Positions 34,913 to 45,667 of a stretch of 64,000 nt of DNA are shown here, piece after piece; within the stretch, counting starts at the first letter, position 1, and each line of letters opens with the position of its first letter. Source of the stretch: Phaeosaccion multiseriatum (taxonomy: Eukaryota > Ochrophyta, other classes); the NCBI GenBank assembly GCA_965112735.1, contig OZ218952.1, positions 2,356,001 to 2,420,000 of the forward strand, written 5' to 3'. The position numbers were made by a program, and so were the translations under genes. The notes beneath the pieces are model-generated. The model did no database searches. It saw nothing but the letters and a program-made list of their open reading frames with translations, and was not told where the DNA came from.

Positions 34913-36326
34913 TCATCGACCCGTCCGAGCCTGGGGCTCGCGTTCAGCCAAGAGCTTCCGCCATCTCCTCTTGCACATGTCGTCGTTTCTGCCAGGAATG
35001 GCGTCCGCCACCTGGGCCCACTTGAATGCCGGGTTGACGTGGCCCATGCTCTGGAGTGTCTCCTCGAGCTGGCGGTCCTCCGCCGGTCTGGGGAGATCAA
35101 GGGGGGGTGGTGGTGTTGTTCATAGAGACAGCGGCAAATGTTTGACACGAAATGGCCATGGCAAGCATTCACAAGACCACCACAACTCACGTCCACGGCC
35201 CCTTGCTCAAGCTGGGGTCGAGCACGTTTGTCCACTTGTCCCGGCACTGCCTCGGAGCCCGGTGCGGCACAAGACGGGCGACCTGGAACCAGTCCACCTT
35301 GGCCTTCTTGCTCCCCGTTGGCCACGAGCAAGACGCCTGCTCGTGGGCCCCACGCATTCATGGGGAACAGCAGCAACAAAATCAGCAAGCAGCAGCAGCA
35401 AACAGCAGCGGCAACAACCCCCCACAACAACCGACCAACCAACCAACAGCAATTGTAGTGGATGTACATCAGGAAATGGAACGAGCATTGCGGAGAGCAG
35501 AAGCAAAACAACCATTACCCCCACCCACCTGAACGGCCAGGCACAGCTGGGCCTCTTCCTGGGCGGCCCATCTGCCGTGCCGGAGGGCGGGGTTCACCGC
35601 GTTGACCCAGCGGTATCTGCAATGCCTGGATGAGCGAAAGGGGAGGTAGGTAGACACCACTCCCCAGTTCTCGGTGCCGTGGAGCCCCACCGCCTCTCTG
35701 CGGCTCAAAAACGCGCCGCGGGAGGTTAACGACGAAGAAACACAGGCAAGCACGACAAGCAACGCAAATGCTAGACACAAGACGAATCGTCCCTCACCTC
35801 AGCGTCTTGTCTTCTTGCTTGGTCCAGCGCCGAACAACACTCAGCTGCTCCTCCAATTTGAGCTTCTGGTACCTTCGCAGGCAGTGAATGGGGCGTCGGC
35901 CGGTGCCCAGCTCGAGCGCAATCTGCTCCCAATCTCGTTCGTTGTGCTTCTCTGCCAACTCCCACAGCGAATCCTCCTCACTCTGCAGCCAGGGCTCAGT
36001 GCTGATTCGGGGGTCGGCTTTATTCCAGTACGTCACCATGGCATCTTCGGCAGAGCGCGGAAAGCCCTTGGCCGCCATTCTCTGTGCCACCCGCTTCCAA
36101 CCGGCCCCACCCACGCGCCAAGGTGAGAAATCGTGCTGTGCCTCCCCCACTCTTTCCATCGGTGCCTCGATTCCACCCAGCTCGCCCGCTATGTTCTTCA
36201 GAGCCTCCACCTCCTCTGAGCACCACGGTACGGCCCGCTGGCGTATCATGCGGTTCAAGAGGGCCAACGAGCCAGCTCCTCCTCCTCCTCCTCCTCCTCC
36301 TCCTCCTGCTGCTGCTCCTGCTGCTG

Positions 36327-36384
<58 letters not shown>

Positions 36385-36954
36385 TCCTCCTCCCTCATTC
36401 ACGCACCCAATCCCCTCCTCGCTGGCCGCATCAGCAGTCACCAGGCCTCTCCAAATGCCGTGGCCCATCTCTTCAAAGGCCGCCTCGGCCTCCTCCGTTG
36501 CATCGAATGCTTCCACCTGTTCTGTCCTACGGGCCAGGGATTCCGCTGCCCTTCTCCTCTTTCTCGATACCTTCTCGCCAAACGCTGGGAGCGTTTCCAT
36601 GTGCAAGCCGTGCTCCGTCCTGAGCTTCTGCACCAGGGCTTCGCGGAGCTCTCTGTTGGCCTGCGGTTCACGAAAGTGAGCAGAGAAATGCGCGATACAA
36701 GTATCAGCTTCATGAGCTACCACGGCTGCAACTGCGTCGAATAATCAAGCAGATGCACTCTACTAGCTTCACGGACTACACACCTCGACAGCCAAGTCCA
36801 TCCTGCTCTCTGCCTTTTTTAGTTCGTCCCGGATGCGGTGGTTGAGCCTGAGAGCCTCCCTTGCAGCGTCACCGGCCTTGACCGGATCAAGAACGACTGT
36901 CGCAGCGTGCCCTACAGTAGAAGAAGGCAGATGCGAGGGCCTGGGCGGCGCCAT
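34913..36954 (-). CDS. Multi-repeat Myb protein, SNAPC4-like
   Basis: Nuclear DNA-binding protein with four or five Myb repeats, as in the snRNA-activating complex subunit SNAP190. Exons: 36954-36784, 36660-35798, 35697-35529, about 35336-35191, 35087-34913; about 507 residues. Repeat marks are the WKRVAQRMAAKGFPRSAEDA helix, WEQIALELGTGRRPIHCLRR, WGVVSTYLPFRSSRHCRYRW, WFQVARLVPHRAPRQCRDKW and WAQVADAIPGRNDDMCKRRW, each followed by the usual linker. A coiled N-terminal segment (REALRLNHRIRDELKK) precedes an Ala/Gly low-complexity insert (36275-36400). The acceptor of exon 4 is uncertain: 35336, 35306 and 35303 all keep phase. A role in snRNA or Pol III transcription is inferred from repeat number only. 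Confidence 0.82.
36275..36393 (-). repeat. (GGA)n/(GCA)n tract coding Gly then Ala
   Basis: CTC and CTG units on the plus strand, read on the minus strand as poly-Ala followed by Gly/Ala in exon 2 of the Myb protein. Confidence 0.85.
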
Positions 36955-37061
36955 GAGCGAGGTTTCAAGAAATGGGGCAAGTGAAGGGTATGCATCTGTG
37001 AGTCATGGTATGGAGATCCAACATACCAAGGACAATTAACAACCACGCGAGGTTGGGCAAG
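36955..37061. promoter_or_regulatory. Bidirectional promoter region, SNAPC4-like/MED21
   Basis: 107 bp separate the two start codons, the shortest divergent spacing in the window. Both genes serve transcription, so shared control would make sense. Confidence 0.5.
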
Positions 37062-37139
37062 ATGAGTCTCCCGCCTTCCCGGCAGCAAGGGGGGAAGGGG
37101 AAGCAGCAGCAGCAGCAGAATCAGCATCAGCAGCAGCAT

Positions 37140-37184
<45 letters not shown>

Positions 37185-37903
37185 GAGGAGGAGGAGGCGC
37201 AGCAGGAGGAAGATGGGTTGGATCTCGTCACCGCGATGCAGGAGTCGCTTGATCAACTCGCACTCAACATGTTCGACGCGATCCGGCTTATCCCGACCCT
37301 CGACGTGGCTGAAGCCCCGCCCATGGGAGATGCATTGGATGGACCAATCCCAAAGAAAAAGCAGAAGAAGGCAGCGGCAGCTGTCGCAGCGGCCGCGGCA
37401 GCCGTCGCAGCTACCAAGCACCAACAGGAGCAACAGCAGAAGAAGGAGAGCTGGGGTGTGGAGGTGAAGGCTCTGGCGGCGAAGGTGCTGGAGGAGGCCT
37501 CGGGACTGAAAGACATGATTGATCGTCTGCCGGGCGCCGACAAAGCTGGAGACCAATCCCTTCAGGTGCGGTGCGCAGTCTGTCAATCTGTGGGGATTGG
37601 AGGAGGGAGGGGCGCTCTGTCTTGGGGCCGATTTCAACATCATGCCACTGCTGATTCACAGTGTCCAATCCTGTTCACACACTCTTACCCTTGCTTCCTG
37701 CTTCACTCTTCTACCTCCGATGTGTACTGTCCTGCCTTTTCACAACTCTGCAGCAATTGGCCGAGATGGACAAGCAGAACGGAGCGCTCCGGGAAGCGCT
37801 GAAGGACAAGACGAATGAGGCCGCTGAACTCACGGCCCGAGCAGATGTACGCCTCGATGACATGGCAGAGCGTTTGCTTGCCGCAGCAGCAGGCCGACCT
37901 TGA
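37062..37903 (+). CDS. MED21: Mediator subunit MED21 (SRB7)
   Basis: Middle-module subunit of the Mediator complex, bridging activators to RNA polymerase II. Two exons, 37062-37565 and 37754-37903, give 217 residues. The conserved N-terminal helix is LVTAMQESLDQLALNMFDAI followed by RLI; the second helical block is VEVKALAAKVLEEASGLKDM then IDRLPGADKAG; the C-terminal coiled coil runs LQQLAEMDKQNGALREALKD. All correspond to MED21 in order. The usual length is about 140; the excess is a poly-Gln/Glu leader (CAG tract 37103-37188) and an Ala-rich linker with a KKKQKK basic cluster. The start at the ATG followed by SLPPS was preferred to an upstream ATG at 37005. Confidence 0.85.
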
Positions 37904-38552
37904 TGCTTTCCCAAAGACCCTGTCTTTCGGCCAACAACTGCTCTCAGACCGTGATCAGCCGCATCCCTTTTACACCCAGTCCTAGCATCTCGGGCAAAAA
38001 CTCCGAGAGGCCCAGATGAATGTGATGTGTGTATCAAAGGATGACGGGTTTAGTACTCGTGCTGGGAAAGTGTTGATGACGGGCACGCGAGCGTGCTGGC
38101 GATGCATGGAGGCGATTGAGCTGCTCCCCACCCGAGCCCGAGGATGGTGGAGAAGGTTCCCATCTCCCTGTCGGTGCGTGCTCCAAAGGCGGGTGGAAGG
38201 AAGCCTACGCCTCTGCCGACGATGACGCGCTCATGCTGGCTGCGCTCATCCAACGCAAACAAGTCGATGGACCTTAGACAAGTCGTGGGTGAAGTGTTAA
38301 ATACTTGCATCGGGACATCGGGATAGTATTCCAAAGGCGGGCATGCTACTCTATCCACTTGTCACAGTCGAAAAGCCGTTGCCGCGTGCCAGAAGAGGAG
38401 AGGGAAAGCTCTCCCAAGCGCCGCCGGTTCAGCAGCAGAATGGCTCTGACCCCCTCCCCAAGCGACACGCGCGTCCTCGCAGCCGCCTTTTGGCCCATAC
38501 AGTAACTCGGTGTTGGTTTACTTCTGTCTATAAGCATCAATACAAGGTCTCT
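37904..38552. other. Convergent intergenic region MED21/hydroxylase
   Basis: 649 bp of unique sequence. The frames seen on either strand start at non-ATG codons and lack family character. I see nothing supportable. Confidence 0.45.
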
Positions 38553-39118
38553 CTATTTCTTCTTATTCCCTCCAAAGAGGCCTTTAAAGGCCATCATCAC
38601 CCCGGACTCTTGGGGATCTTCCGCCCTCTCCACGGGCACCTGGCCAGACTCAAAGGCGTTTCTCAGGGAGTACACAAACTGCAGAGCCTGGCGCTCCTGG
38701 GTGCTCAGCTCGGGGTGCCAAAAGTCAATGATGAGCACGTAGCGGCTTTCCTTCTCGCTCTCGTTGCCCGTCTCGTGCTCAAAGGAAGTGTCCAAAATGA
38801 CGGCTTTGCCATTCTCCCACTCTTTCTTCTGCCCCCCCACCTTCATCCAGCACTCGCCCTCGGGCACATCCACACCCAGATGGCACGTCAGCACAAAATT
38901 GCGACCGTCGCTGTGAGCGTTGACACCACTTTGAGGCCTCTGTTTAGCAATGATAATTCCTCTCATAGCCAAAGGGATTTCGAGGTCCCGAAGGAGCGAC
39001 ACAGTCTTGGGGAAGCGTTCACAGTTTTCTTCAAGCCATCTGTGAAAAGAGTTTGGCAAAACATGTAGCCGAGGAAAGATGGGCAAAGACAGTCATGGTG
39101 AGGGGCGCGCCTTGTGAA

Positions 39119-39150
<32 letters not shown>

Positions 39151-39527
39151 CGGATGGACGGCACAAAGCAACTTCCCCAGGCTCTAACCCATGGACCTAT
39201 TTCCCCCACGTGTTCCCCGTCTCGCCATTCATTAGCCATGTCTCTCCCTTTCGTCTTGCTCTCTCACCTCCCATTTCTCTGTAGCCTCACTCCGCTCCAC
39301 CCCTCTCCCATGACATCCATCTGCACACTGTCTCCCAGGAAGCTGGTGAGCGGTGACACCATGAACTCTCTAAACTCGTCCTGCACTACTTGAGACTTTT
39401 CCTCCAGAGTCCCCACCCACGGGAAGTCCTCCTTGTCCCACCATGGCTTGCCAGCCAGGCCCGCTGAGATCCCAGTAAGGTAGACGTGTAGGGGAGCGAG
39501 AGAGCGAGAGCGAGCGAGAGAGAGAAT

Positions 39528-39558
<31 letters not shown>

Positions 39559-40148
39559 AGAAGGGTGTAGCAGTGCAATCATGGGCGAGACAAGATGGAG
39601 ACAGGCATGAATAACCTACTCTTTGACCGACTGACTGACCTACGAACTCCTCAATGGGCTGATGCAACTCCCCCTGAGGCTCCTGAATAAGGTCCTGCAG
39701 CAAGCAAGCATTTGTGAAGGGCAGAGGGGAGGGGGATATTGTACAGCAACTATCAGGGGAAGAGCCGAGCGTCATCCTCTCCTTCCTCCCGCCAGCTAAA
39801 AGCCACACGAGGCTGATATGTCTACATGGAGAGTGGGTGGATTGCTCAAGCCTCCTGCTCCGCTCTTCTGGGTGCCGGTGTCAAAATCGCACTTACCCCC
39901 TTGCAATATTTGACAAAGTCGTATATTCTGTCGACGCTCCCTTCTGGGAAGTCTGCCAGACCTTCCTCCACCTTGTTGAAGAACTGCATCCTCCGAGGCG
40001 TCATGGGCATGCGCTCTTCGAGAGCAGCGGGTGTGCTCATACCCAATACAGTGCTGCTGCTCCTAGCTCTTACCCTCCCTTGCGCTCTCGCTTCTGATGC
40101 TACTGCTGTTGCTGCTGCTCCTGCTGGTGCTGCTGCTCGTGTTAACAT
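38553..40148 (-). CDS. Aspartyl/asparaginyl beta-hydroxylase family protein
   Basis: Fe(II)/2-oxoglutarate dioxygenase of the ASPH type. Exons 40148-39897, 39694-39640, 39463-39268, 39039-38553 rejoin to 329 residues. Family marks are GLAGKPWWDKEDFPWV at the start of the domain, VNAHSDGRN (first iron His and the usual acidic partner), CHLGVDVPEG, ENGKAVILDTSFEHETGN (second His), then SRYVLIIDFWHPEL. In vertebrate ASPH the active site is His-x-x plus a distal His, matching here. Upstream, an ATG at 40240 opens a textbook signal peptide (MGRYGLLLLLL), but it is out of frame by one base because of a run of 16 G residues (minus strand) at 40151-40166. One extra G would join it to this gene, so the true start may be 40240 and the protein secretory. 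The end GGNKKK is Lys-rich. Confidence 0.82.
39120..39149. repeat. (AC)n microsatellite in hydroxylase intron
   Basis: About 15 AC units in the intron between exons 3 and 4. Confidence 0.85.
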
Positions 40149-40462
40149 GACCCCCCCCCCCCCCCCGAGCTGATGAAAGCCCCTGTTTCGTGCATGCAGA
40201 GCAGCAGCAGCAGCAGCAGCAGGAGCCCGTAACGCCCCATCGTAGACAGCCTCCGCCCACTTCCTTCTCTAGTACTATTGAAGGTGAATATCTTCCGTTC
40301 CTTCTTCTTCTTCTTCTTCTACTTGTACAACTACTTGTGGGGGTCGCCGCGAACGGAGAAGCTGAAATTCACACTCCTCACAAACACGCCCTCGATCTCT
40401 TCGACTTCGACTTCGAAGCCCCCTCGTCAGTGAGGGCTCTTCCTTCACGTGCGAGAGAGTCC

Positions 40463-41278
40463 ATGCACATAGGCTTGTATGGCTTCCGTCTCTTGAGTAT
40501 TGGACGAAGTCACCCCTTGAGGAGCTTCGCATCGTACAGAAGCTGCCATGGTGGGCTGCTGAGGTGGCCTCTCTCTCGACTTTGCTCTACAACTGCTCGC
40601 CTCTCCCACAGTTGCAGCTACCGCTGGACCCTCCCCCCCTTCGCCCCTCGTCGACTCTATTCTACCACGGAAGGGGGCGGGCTGAGCAGCGGCAACAAAC
40701 TAGCCGGAGGGGATGGTTCGGGTGGAGGGGCAGGACGAGATGAGGTGGGAGAGGAGAGACGCCAAGGGTGGAGGCCCGGGACGAGTGGGGATGAGGCGGG
40801 AGAGGAGAGACGCCAAGGTTGGAGGCCCGGGAAGATTGATGAGCTCTCGGATGAGCTCTCGAATAATCTCTGGAATGTCCCCTCTGACGTGAGCGGCCAC
40901 GCTCCCCTGGCGCCAGTGAAACCAGCGAGGCGGCGACTCACTCCAGAGCAAGCCAAGAAGGCGGCAGCCGTGAGGATGGAGGAGAAGCGCACCAGACAGC
41001 GAGAACTTGCGAAGAGCCGCCCTAAGCCCCAAAAGTCTCTCGAGGCGAATAGTATGGACGCCTTTGCGGAGCTGGAAAGAAAGCTGGCGGCGCAGTCTGC
41101 TTCCGCCACCGAGGGTGGTGTGAGCGCAGCATCGGCAGCGAGTCGAATTGCCATACCTACCGAAGAGCCATTGGAACCGGATGCTGGTGATTGCTGTGGG
41201 AACGGTTGTGCCAGCTGTGTGTGGATTGTGTATTGGGAGCAGCTGCAAGCGTGGAAGGCCGCACAAGAAATGGAGTGA
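40463..41278 (+). CDS. OXLD1-like protein (oxidoreductase-like domain)
   Basis: A single exon of 271 residues. The C-terminus has the short Cys cluster DCCGNGCASCVWIVYWEQL, the defining motif of the oxidoreductase-like domain (OXLD1, PF09791), a small mitochondrial domain of unknown biochemistry. The N-terminus (MHIGLYGFRLLSIGRSHPLR, then Ser/Arg-rich text without acids for about 60 residues) fits a mitochondrial presequence. A direct internal duplication, GEERRQGWRPG, appears twice 16-17 residues apart, followed by a Lys/Arg helix (PEQAKKAAAVRMEEKRTRQR). The frame is open upstream to 40190, but that part overlaps the divergent gene and looks like repeat. The start is the first ATG with a plausible presequence. 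Confidence 0.8.
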   Translation: MHIGLYGFRLLSIGRSHPLRSFASYRSCHGGLLRWPLSRLCSTTARLSHSCSYRWTLPPFAPRRLYSTTEGGGLSSGNKLAGGDGSGGGAGRDEVGEERRQGWRPGTSGDEAGEERRQGWRPGKIDELSDELSNNLWNVPSDVSGHAPLAPVKPARRRLTPEQAKKAAAVRMEEKRTRQRELAKSRPKPQKSLEANSMDAFAELERKLAAQSASATEGGVSAASAASRIAIPTEEPLEPDAGDCCGNGCASCVWIVYWEQLQAWKAAQEME

Positions 41279-42999
41279 CCTGTGGGAGCTGAAGACTATC
41301 AACTTTCGAAAGGCCGTACAGAGCCGTGCACAGTACAAGTAGGCTTCTCGTATCGGTGGGACTCAGGTGACGAGGGAGGTACTCAGGTGTCGCCCTTCGC
41401 CCTTCTTTTAAAAGGAGGGAGTCGGTGCTGCTCTTCTTCTCCTTTCGGAGGAGCTGGTCGCCTGGGCGTAGAGTCCTTGCCTTCTCGGACTTTGTGGCTC
41501 ACGGAATCAACCAACTTACGGCCAGCAGAAGCACTACCACCGCCACTTCTCTTGCTGCTGCCGCCGCTGCTCGAACAGCATAGCCAGCCTCCCACATACG
41601 CGTCAACAGTCTTCTGTCTGGGCGTGAGCCTTGCAGCACGGAAGCACGTCGGGCTCAATGTCCCGGCTGCTCGGAGAAGCGCAGCTCATCGATAAATGGG
41701 ATCGCTTGCCCAGAGTCGTTCAGTCTCGGTCGACGTAGCCCTACCCACGGCTTCAGGAAGGGCCTTTCTCCCGCAGGATCACCGTTTCGGCCCCCGCAAC
41801 TTCGCAAACCTCAAATTTGGAAGCTGGAAGCTGTGGCAGCTTGGCCGGTTGGTACGCCTGGAAGCCAGATGTTACGATGAACATCGACTTATGTGACTGA
41901 GCACTATATCGACATAGAATATCGAGGTACATGTGTGGCGCCAAAGCCATCACTTCTTTAGACGTATCTCTCATGGGTATATAACAATACAAGAGTTGAC
42001 ACTACTTGGCCTGTCACTGTTCTGCCTGCCGCTGCTCTGCCTGTCGCTGCTCAGCCATCCCCAGGCAGAGCAGCGACAGGCAGAGCAGCGGCAGGCAGAA
42101 CAGTGACAGGCCAAGTAGTGTCAACTCTTGTATTGTTATATACCCATGAGAGATACGTCTAAAGAAGTGATGGCTTTGGCGCCACACATGTACCTCGATA
42201 TTCTGTGTCGATATAGTGCTCAGTCACATAAGTCGATGTTCATCGTAACACCAGAAGCTCAGAAGGATGTCGGGGGCCGACGGGTTTGCCAGTGCAAGCC
42301 TGTGGACGGATGGGATTTGGGTGTACACAGACTACGTTGTGTTGATCCCTGGTTGGCGGAGAGGGAGAGGCGAGCGCCACGTCGTGTTAGACGGCACCGT
42401 GATACGTCGTGATGGTGGAGCGTGACTCGCCCGGTCTCCAATGATCAGAGAAGCAGCGTTACGATAGAAGAGGAGGTTGCTGGGCTCCACTGGTGACCGC
42501 TGTCTCCCCGTTTCTTTCCGTACAACAACACTAGAGTCGGCCGCCTTCAGTGAGCTACGGCTTCAATTGACAAAAAAAAGAACCATTTGAGGGGGTTCTC
42601 AGTATGCTTTGTGTGGAAAGACCAGACGTTTCTCAGGGAGGAAAAGGCAGTCAAGTCACTCGTTGCTTCTCTGTGTGTAGTTTTATACGCTGGCACACAG
42701 AGCCACCAAGTCGGAGTGCGGGGCAACATCTTACAAACAAGAGTCTTAACTTACACGTTGGCTGTTGCTACATTCCCTCTGGCTACACTTTCATCCTCAA
42801 CCACTTCAAAAAGTCGGTGTCAAAACATCGTTTTTCTTCGCCATCTCCTTCCCCCTCTCTTCCCCCTCTACACGTTTCTTCAAATTTCTCTGTCTCCTTC
42901 TTCGCTCCTTGCTTCTTCTGGAGGCTTGGATGCCAACCTTGCTTGCTGTCCCCGGGCCTGGTGACGGCGTCACTTTGGTCACAGAGTGGCTTCCTACGC
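41279..42999. other. Gene-poor convergent region with palindrome
   Basis: 1.7 kb between two 3' ends. Apart from the palindrome at 41870-42250, I find only short frames. One of these, minus strand 41690-41600, contains MSCASPSSRDIEPDVLP and stops soon after. None is supportable as a gene. Confidence 0.5.
41870..42250. repeat. Near-perfect inverted repeat, 183-bp arms, 15-bp spacer
   Basis: Arms 41870-42052 and 42068-42250 are reverse complements with one mismatch that I can see (CGACATAG against CGACACAG). The spacer is 42053-42067. The inner 60 bp of each arm are built from CTGCCTGTCGCTGCTC-like units. Each arm encodes, reading outward from the centre, the same short peptide beginning MYCYIPMRDTSKEVMALAPH; no family is recognised. 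Confidence 0.93.
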
Positions 43000-44233
43000 C
43001 TACACCACACCACGATCCATGCGATTCTTTCGCGGCGCTGCTGCGGTGGTGGCGGTGCCCTGTTTCTTCTCCCACGGCATGCGCATGTCCGTAATCTCCA
43101 CTGAATCGTCTTCGTCGTCGGAATCCTCCGCCTTCTCAGTCTTGGCCTCGTCATCAGCCTCCTCCGGCAAGCCGCGACCGCGATCCGCCATCTTTGCACT
43201 CTTGGGCGAATCCCGGATCATCATCTCAGGCCTCTTCTTATGGCCAGGCCCTTCCCACGGAGTCTCAGCTTCGTGGATCATCTGCGCTGACATGCAGCCA
43301 TTCCCAATCACCCTCGTCCACAGAATGCCCTTCATCAGCGTTCGAGCAATCCCAAAGCACGCCCTCGCCGCTCGACCCCCTTCCCCGCCCAGCTCTTGAG
43401 CTCCCTCGCTTTCGGGGGCACAGAGACGCAGGAGGCATGAGGAGACACACACGCAGCAGCCGACCTTGCAGCAAGTATGCATGATCCTCGAGAAGAAGTG
43501 GATGCACTTTCTCTGGCGATTCTCAGTGGGATCAATGGAGAGGCCGCGCTCGTGCCTTTGGTAGCGCCGAGAGACGTCAAAGGAACAGCACGAGGAGTAG
43601 CAGCCACCCAAAAACCACACCTCCAAGCACAAGAAGGCGTTGGGGCAATCCTGCTCGCCGTACGTCCCCGACTTGATGGTGCACGGCATAGAAGGGCAGG
43701 TCCTGGCCATGCAATGTGGGCCGTCGTGGTATCCTAAGGTTGAGCGAGTGTGGTGCGTGCGTGAGGGAGTGCGTGCGTGAGAACGTGAGGGAGGGACTGA
43801 GTGAGTAAGTGAGTGAGCGTCTGACTGACCCACCTTGCCAGAGCTTGTACTTGGTCATGTCACCACCCAGCACCTTGCGTCGCAAATGCCATTGAAAACA
43901 CGGGCCACAGACCGTCGCGAAGCAGCATGAGCAAGGCCGTTTGAACGGCGCTTGCAGCATACTAATCTCGTAGCCCGAGCTCTCATTGGTATGCGGATTT
44001 GGGCTGAAGCAAAAGATTAGAGGAAAGGCGAGAGGGCTCCCGAAGATCCAAATCAGTTTTCCGAACTGATCGATCACGGGGGTGATCACCTGAAGCACAT
44101 CCGCGCACTTCGAGAAGACCTTATCGCCTCCACATCCTTTCTTCCACCAGGACGGGCAGCCGTTGCTGATCGCTTTGCCTACGAAGCCTGGCACTTCCAT
44201 CCCCCGCCAACGCGGCCCACCTCGGCGAGGCAT
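43000..44233 (-). CDS. Conserved Cys-rich membrane-associated protein
   Basis: Two exons, 44233-43834 and 43733-43000, rejoin to 377 residues. The core is Cys-rich: CSCCFATVCGPCFQWHLRRK, LGGDMTKYKLWQGYHDGPHC, EQDCPNAFLCLEVWFLGGCY, SSCCSFDVSRRYQRHERGL, CIHFFSRIMHTCCKVGCCVC, then a terminal GNGCMSAQMIHE. I recall a plant/algal/protist family with the same GGDM-KYKC-QGY, CP-CLCLE and GCM-AQ-E signatures, resembling PLAC8-type proteins; its function is not known. The hydrophobic Cys segments may be palmitoylated or membrane-embedded. The last 80 residues are Lys/Glu/Asp-rich and unconserved in look. Confidence 0.75.
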
Positions 44234-44696
44234 TCTTTGATTTTCCTTCTGATTTTTTTTCTCTCTCCTTTAGTACGGTCCCACACAATTCAACTCCTTC
44301 CAACCCCCCGACACTCCCAGCCAAACTCAGGGGAATGGCGTGCCGTTGAAGAGGGGCAGAGCTTGATGTGTTCTAAGCCAAGTTAAAGGTTTGGTTGAGA
44401 GAAGAAGAAAAAGAAAGAAGGGATGTAAGATTTATCGAAATCGATCATGTCGAAATAAAATAGAGGTGCCTTGGGTGACACAGCTCTAAACTCCCTCCCT
44501 CTCCTCCTTCTCCCCCCCTTCTTCCTCCCCCACTATATTCTTAAATTCTCCATCTGCAGCAGCAGCAGGAGGAGGAGAAGACAGTAGGAGGTGAATCACG
44601 AGAAGACGTTGCAGGAACAGCAAAAGGAGTGGCAGGAACCAGGAAGGACGGGGGGAGGGAGGGAAGAGGGAGTTCGAGAAGGAGAGAGCGGAGGGA
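44234..44696. promoter_or_regulatory. Bidirectional promoter region, Cys-rich/fatty acid hydroxylase
   Basis: 463 bp between start codons. A/T-rich block about 44400-44465 with AAAATAGAGG; CT-rich stretch 44490-44540; purine-rich stretch 44640-44695 before the hydroxylase start. No other feature seen. Confidence 0.45.
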
Positions 44697-45624
44697 ATGG
44701 GGAGGGGCGGGCAAGGCGTTAGAAAGGGCCACGAGCCCGATCAAGGCGCTGTAGAAGTCGTTAAGAAGGCAAAGACCGACCTGCACGAGAGCTTCGTCAC
44801 ACCAGCACCAGCACCAACAGCAACATCGCCCTCTCTCTCTCCTAACCTTCTCTCGGCCACTGGGCTGTCTAGCTGCCTACTCTGGCCCTCGATTTGCCTG
44901 CTGCCCCTGGCGATCGGCATTTCCGCGGCTTCCCCTCTGCACTATACTCGCATCTTCAGTAAGGCTTGGTGGGATCCAGAGGTGTGGCAAGGGCAGGCGG
45001 GGACGGGTGGGGGGTGGCCGTCGCCGCTGGGCCTGTCGCTGGGCATCGCAGCGGTGGCAGTCGGGCAGGTTTTTGTGATTGGATATCACTACCTGCGGTG
45101 GAGGGGTAAGCTGGGAGGGACCCGTGCTATTCAGCGGAGAGGCGCGACGCAGTATGCTTTCTCTCACGGGGTCGCGACCCACTTGTCGCAGCCGGAGGGT
45201 TTCGGTGAGTGGGAGGTGTCCGAGAGGAAGGCAAGATTGTGACAGGGGGGTGTGGATCGACTGATGGGAAAGCGACTGTGGAGCGCATCCCCTCTTTTCT
45301 TCCAGCTTGAGAGAAGGAATCGACTACAGAGATGCTTGCTAGGGACTTACCGCAACGTTGCCTAGGGAAGGCACGCATAGGGACGGACTATTCTAACGAG
45401 CTTACCCCGCTATCAGCCCTTCAGGGGAGGGAGGCGCTCGCTCAGCTGTTGTTTTTTATTTTTGTTGTTGTTGTCGCTGGCCCTGATCTGACCGACGGGC
45501 ATCCCCCATCCTGCTTCCTCGGACGTAGCACAACGTTGCCTAGGGAAGGCACGCATAGGGACGGACTTTTCTAACGAGCTTGCCCCGCTATCAGGCCTTG
45601 AGGGGAGGGAGGCGCTCGCTCAGC

Positions 45625-45667
<43 letters not shown>

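Noticed and set aside
35529-35798. Direct join of 35798 to 35616 in the SNAPC4-like gene
   Set aside because: It also keeps phase, but loses the helices of a Myb repeat. The acceptor at 35698 restores the full repeat with Trp and the WGVVSTYLPF helix.
38050-38358. Minus-strand 102-codon ORF between MED21 and the hydroxylase
   Set aside because: It starts with GTG, has no family character and no splice partners.
40190-40462. Extended N-terminus for the OXLD1-like gene from 40190
   Set aside because: It begins in a CAG tract, overlaps the hydroxylase 5' region and reads as repeat-like Gln and Leu runs; the ATG at 40463 opens a proper mitochondrial presequence.
41870-42250. CRISPR-like or transposon terminal repeats at the palindrome
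   Set aside because: Only one pair of arms exists with a 15-bp spacer. There is no transposase, target-site duplication or repeat-spacer pattern that I can see.
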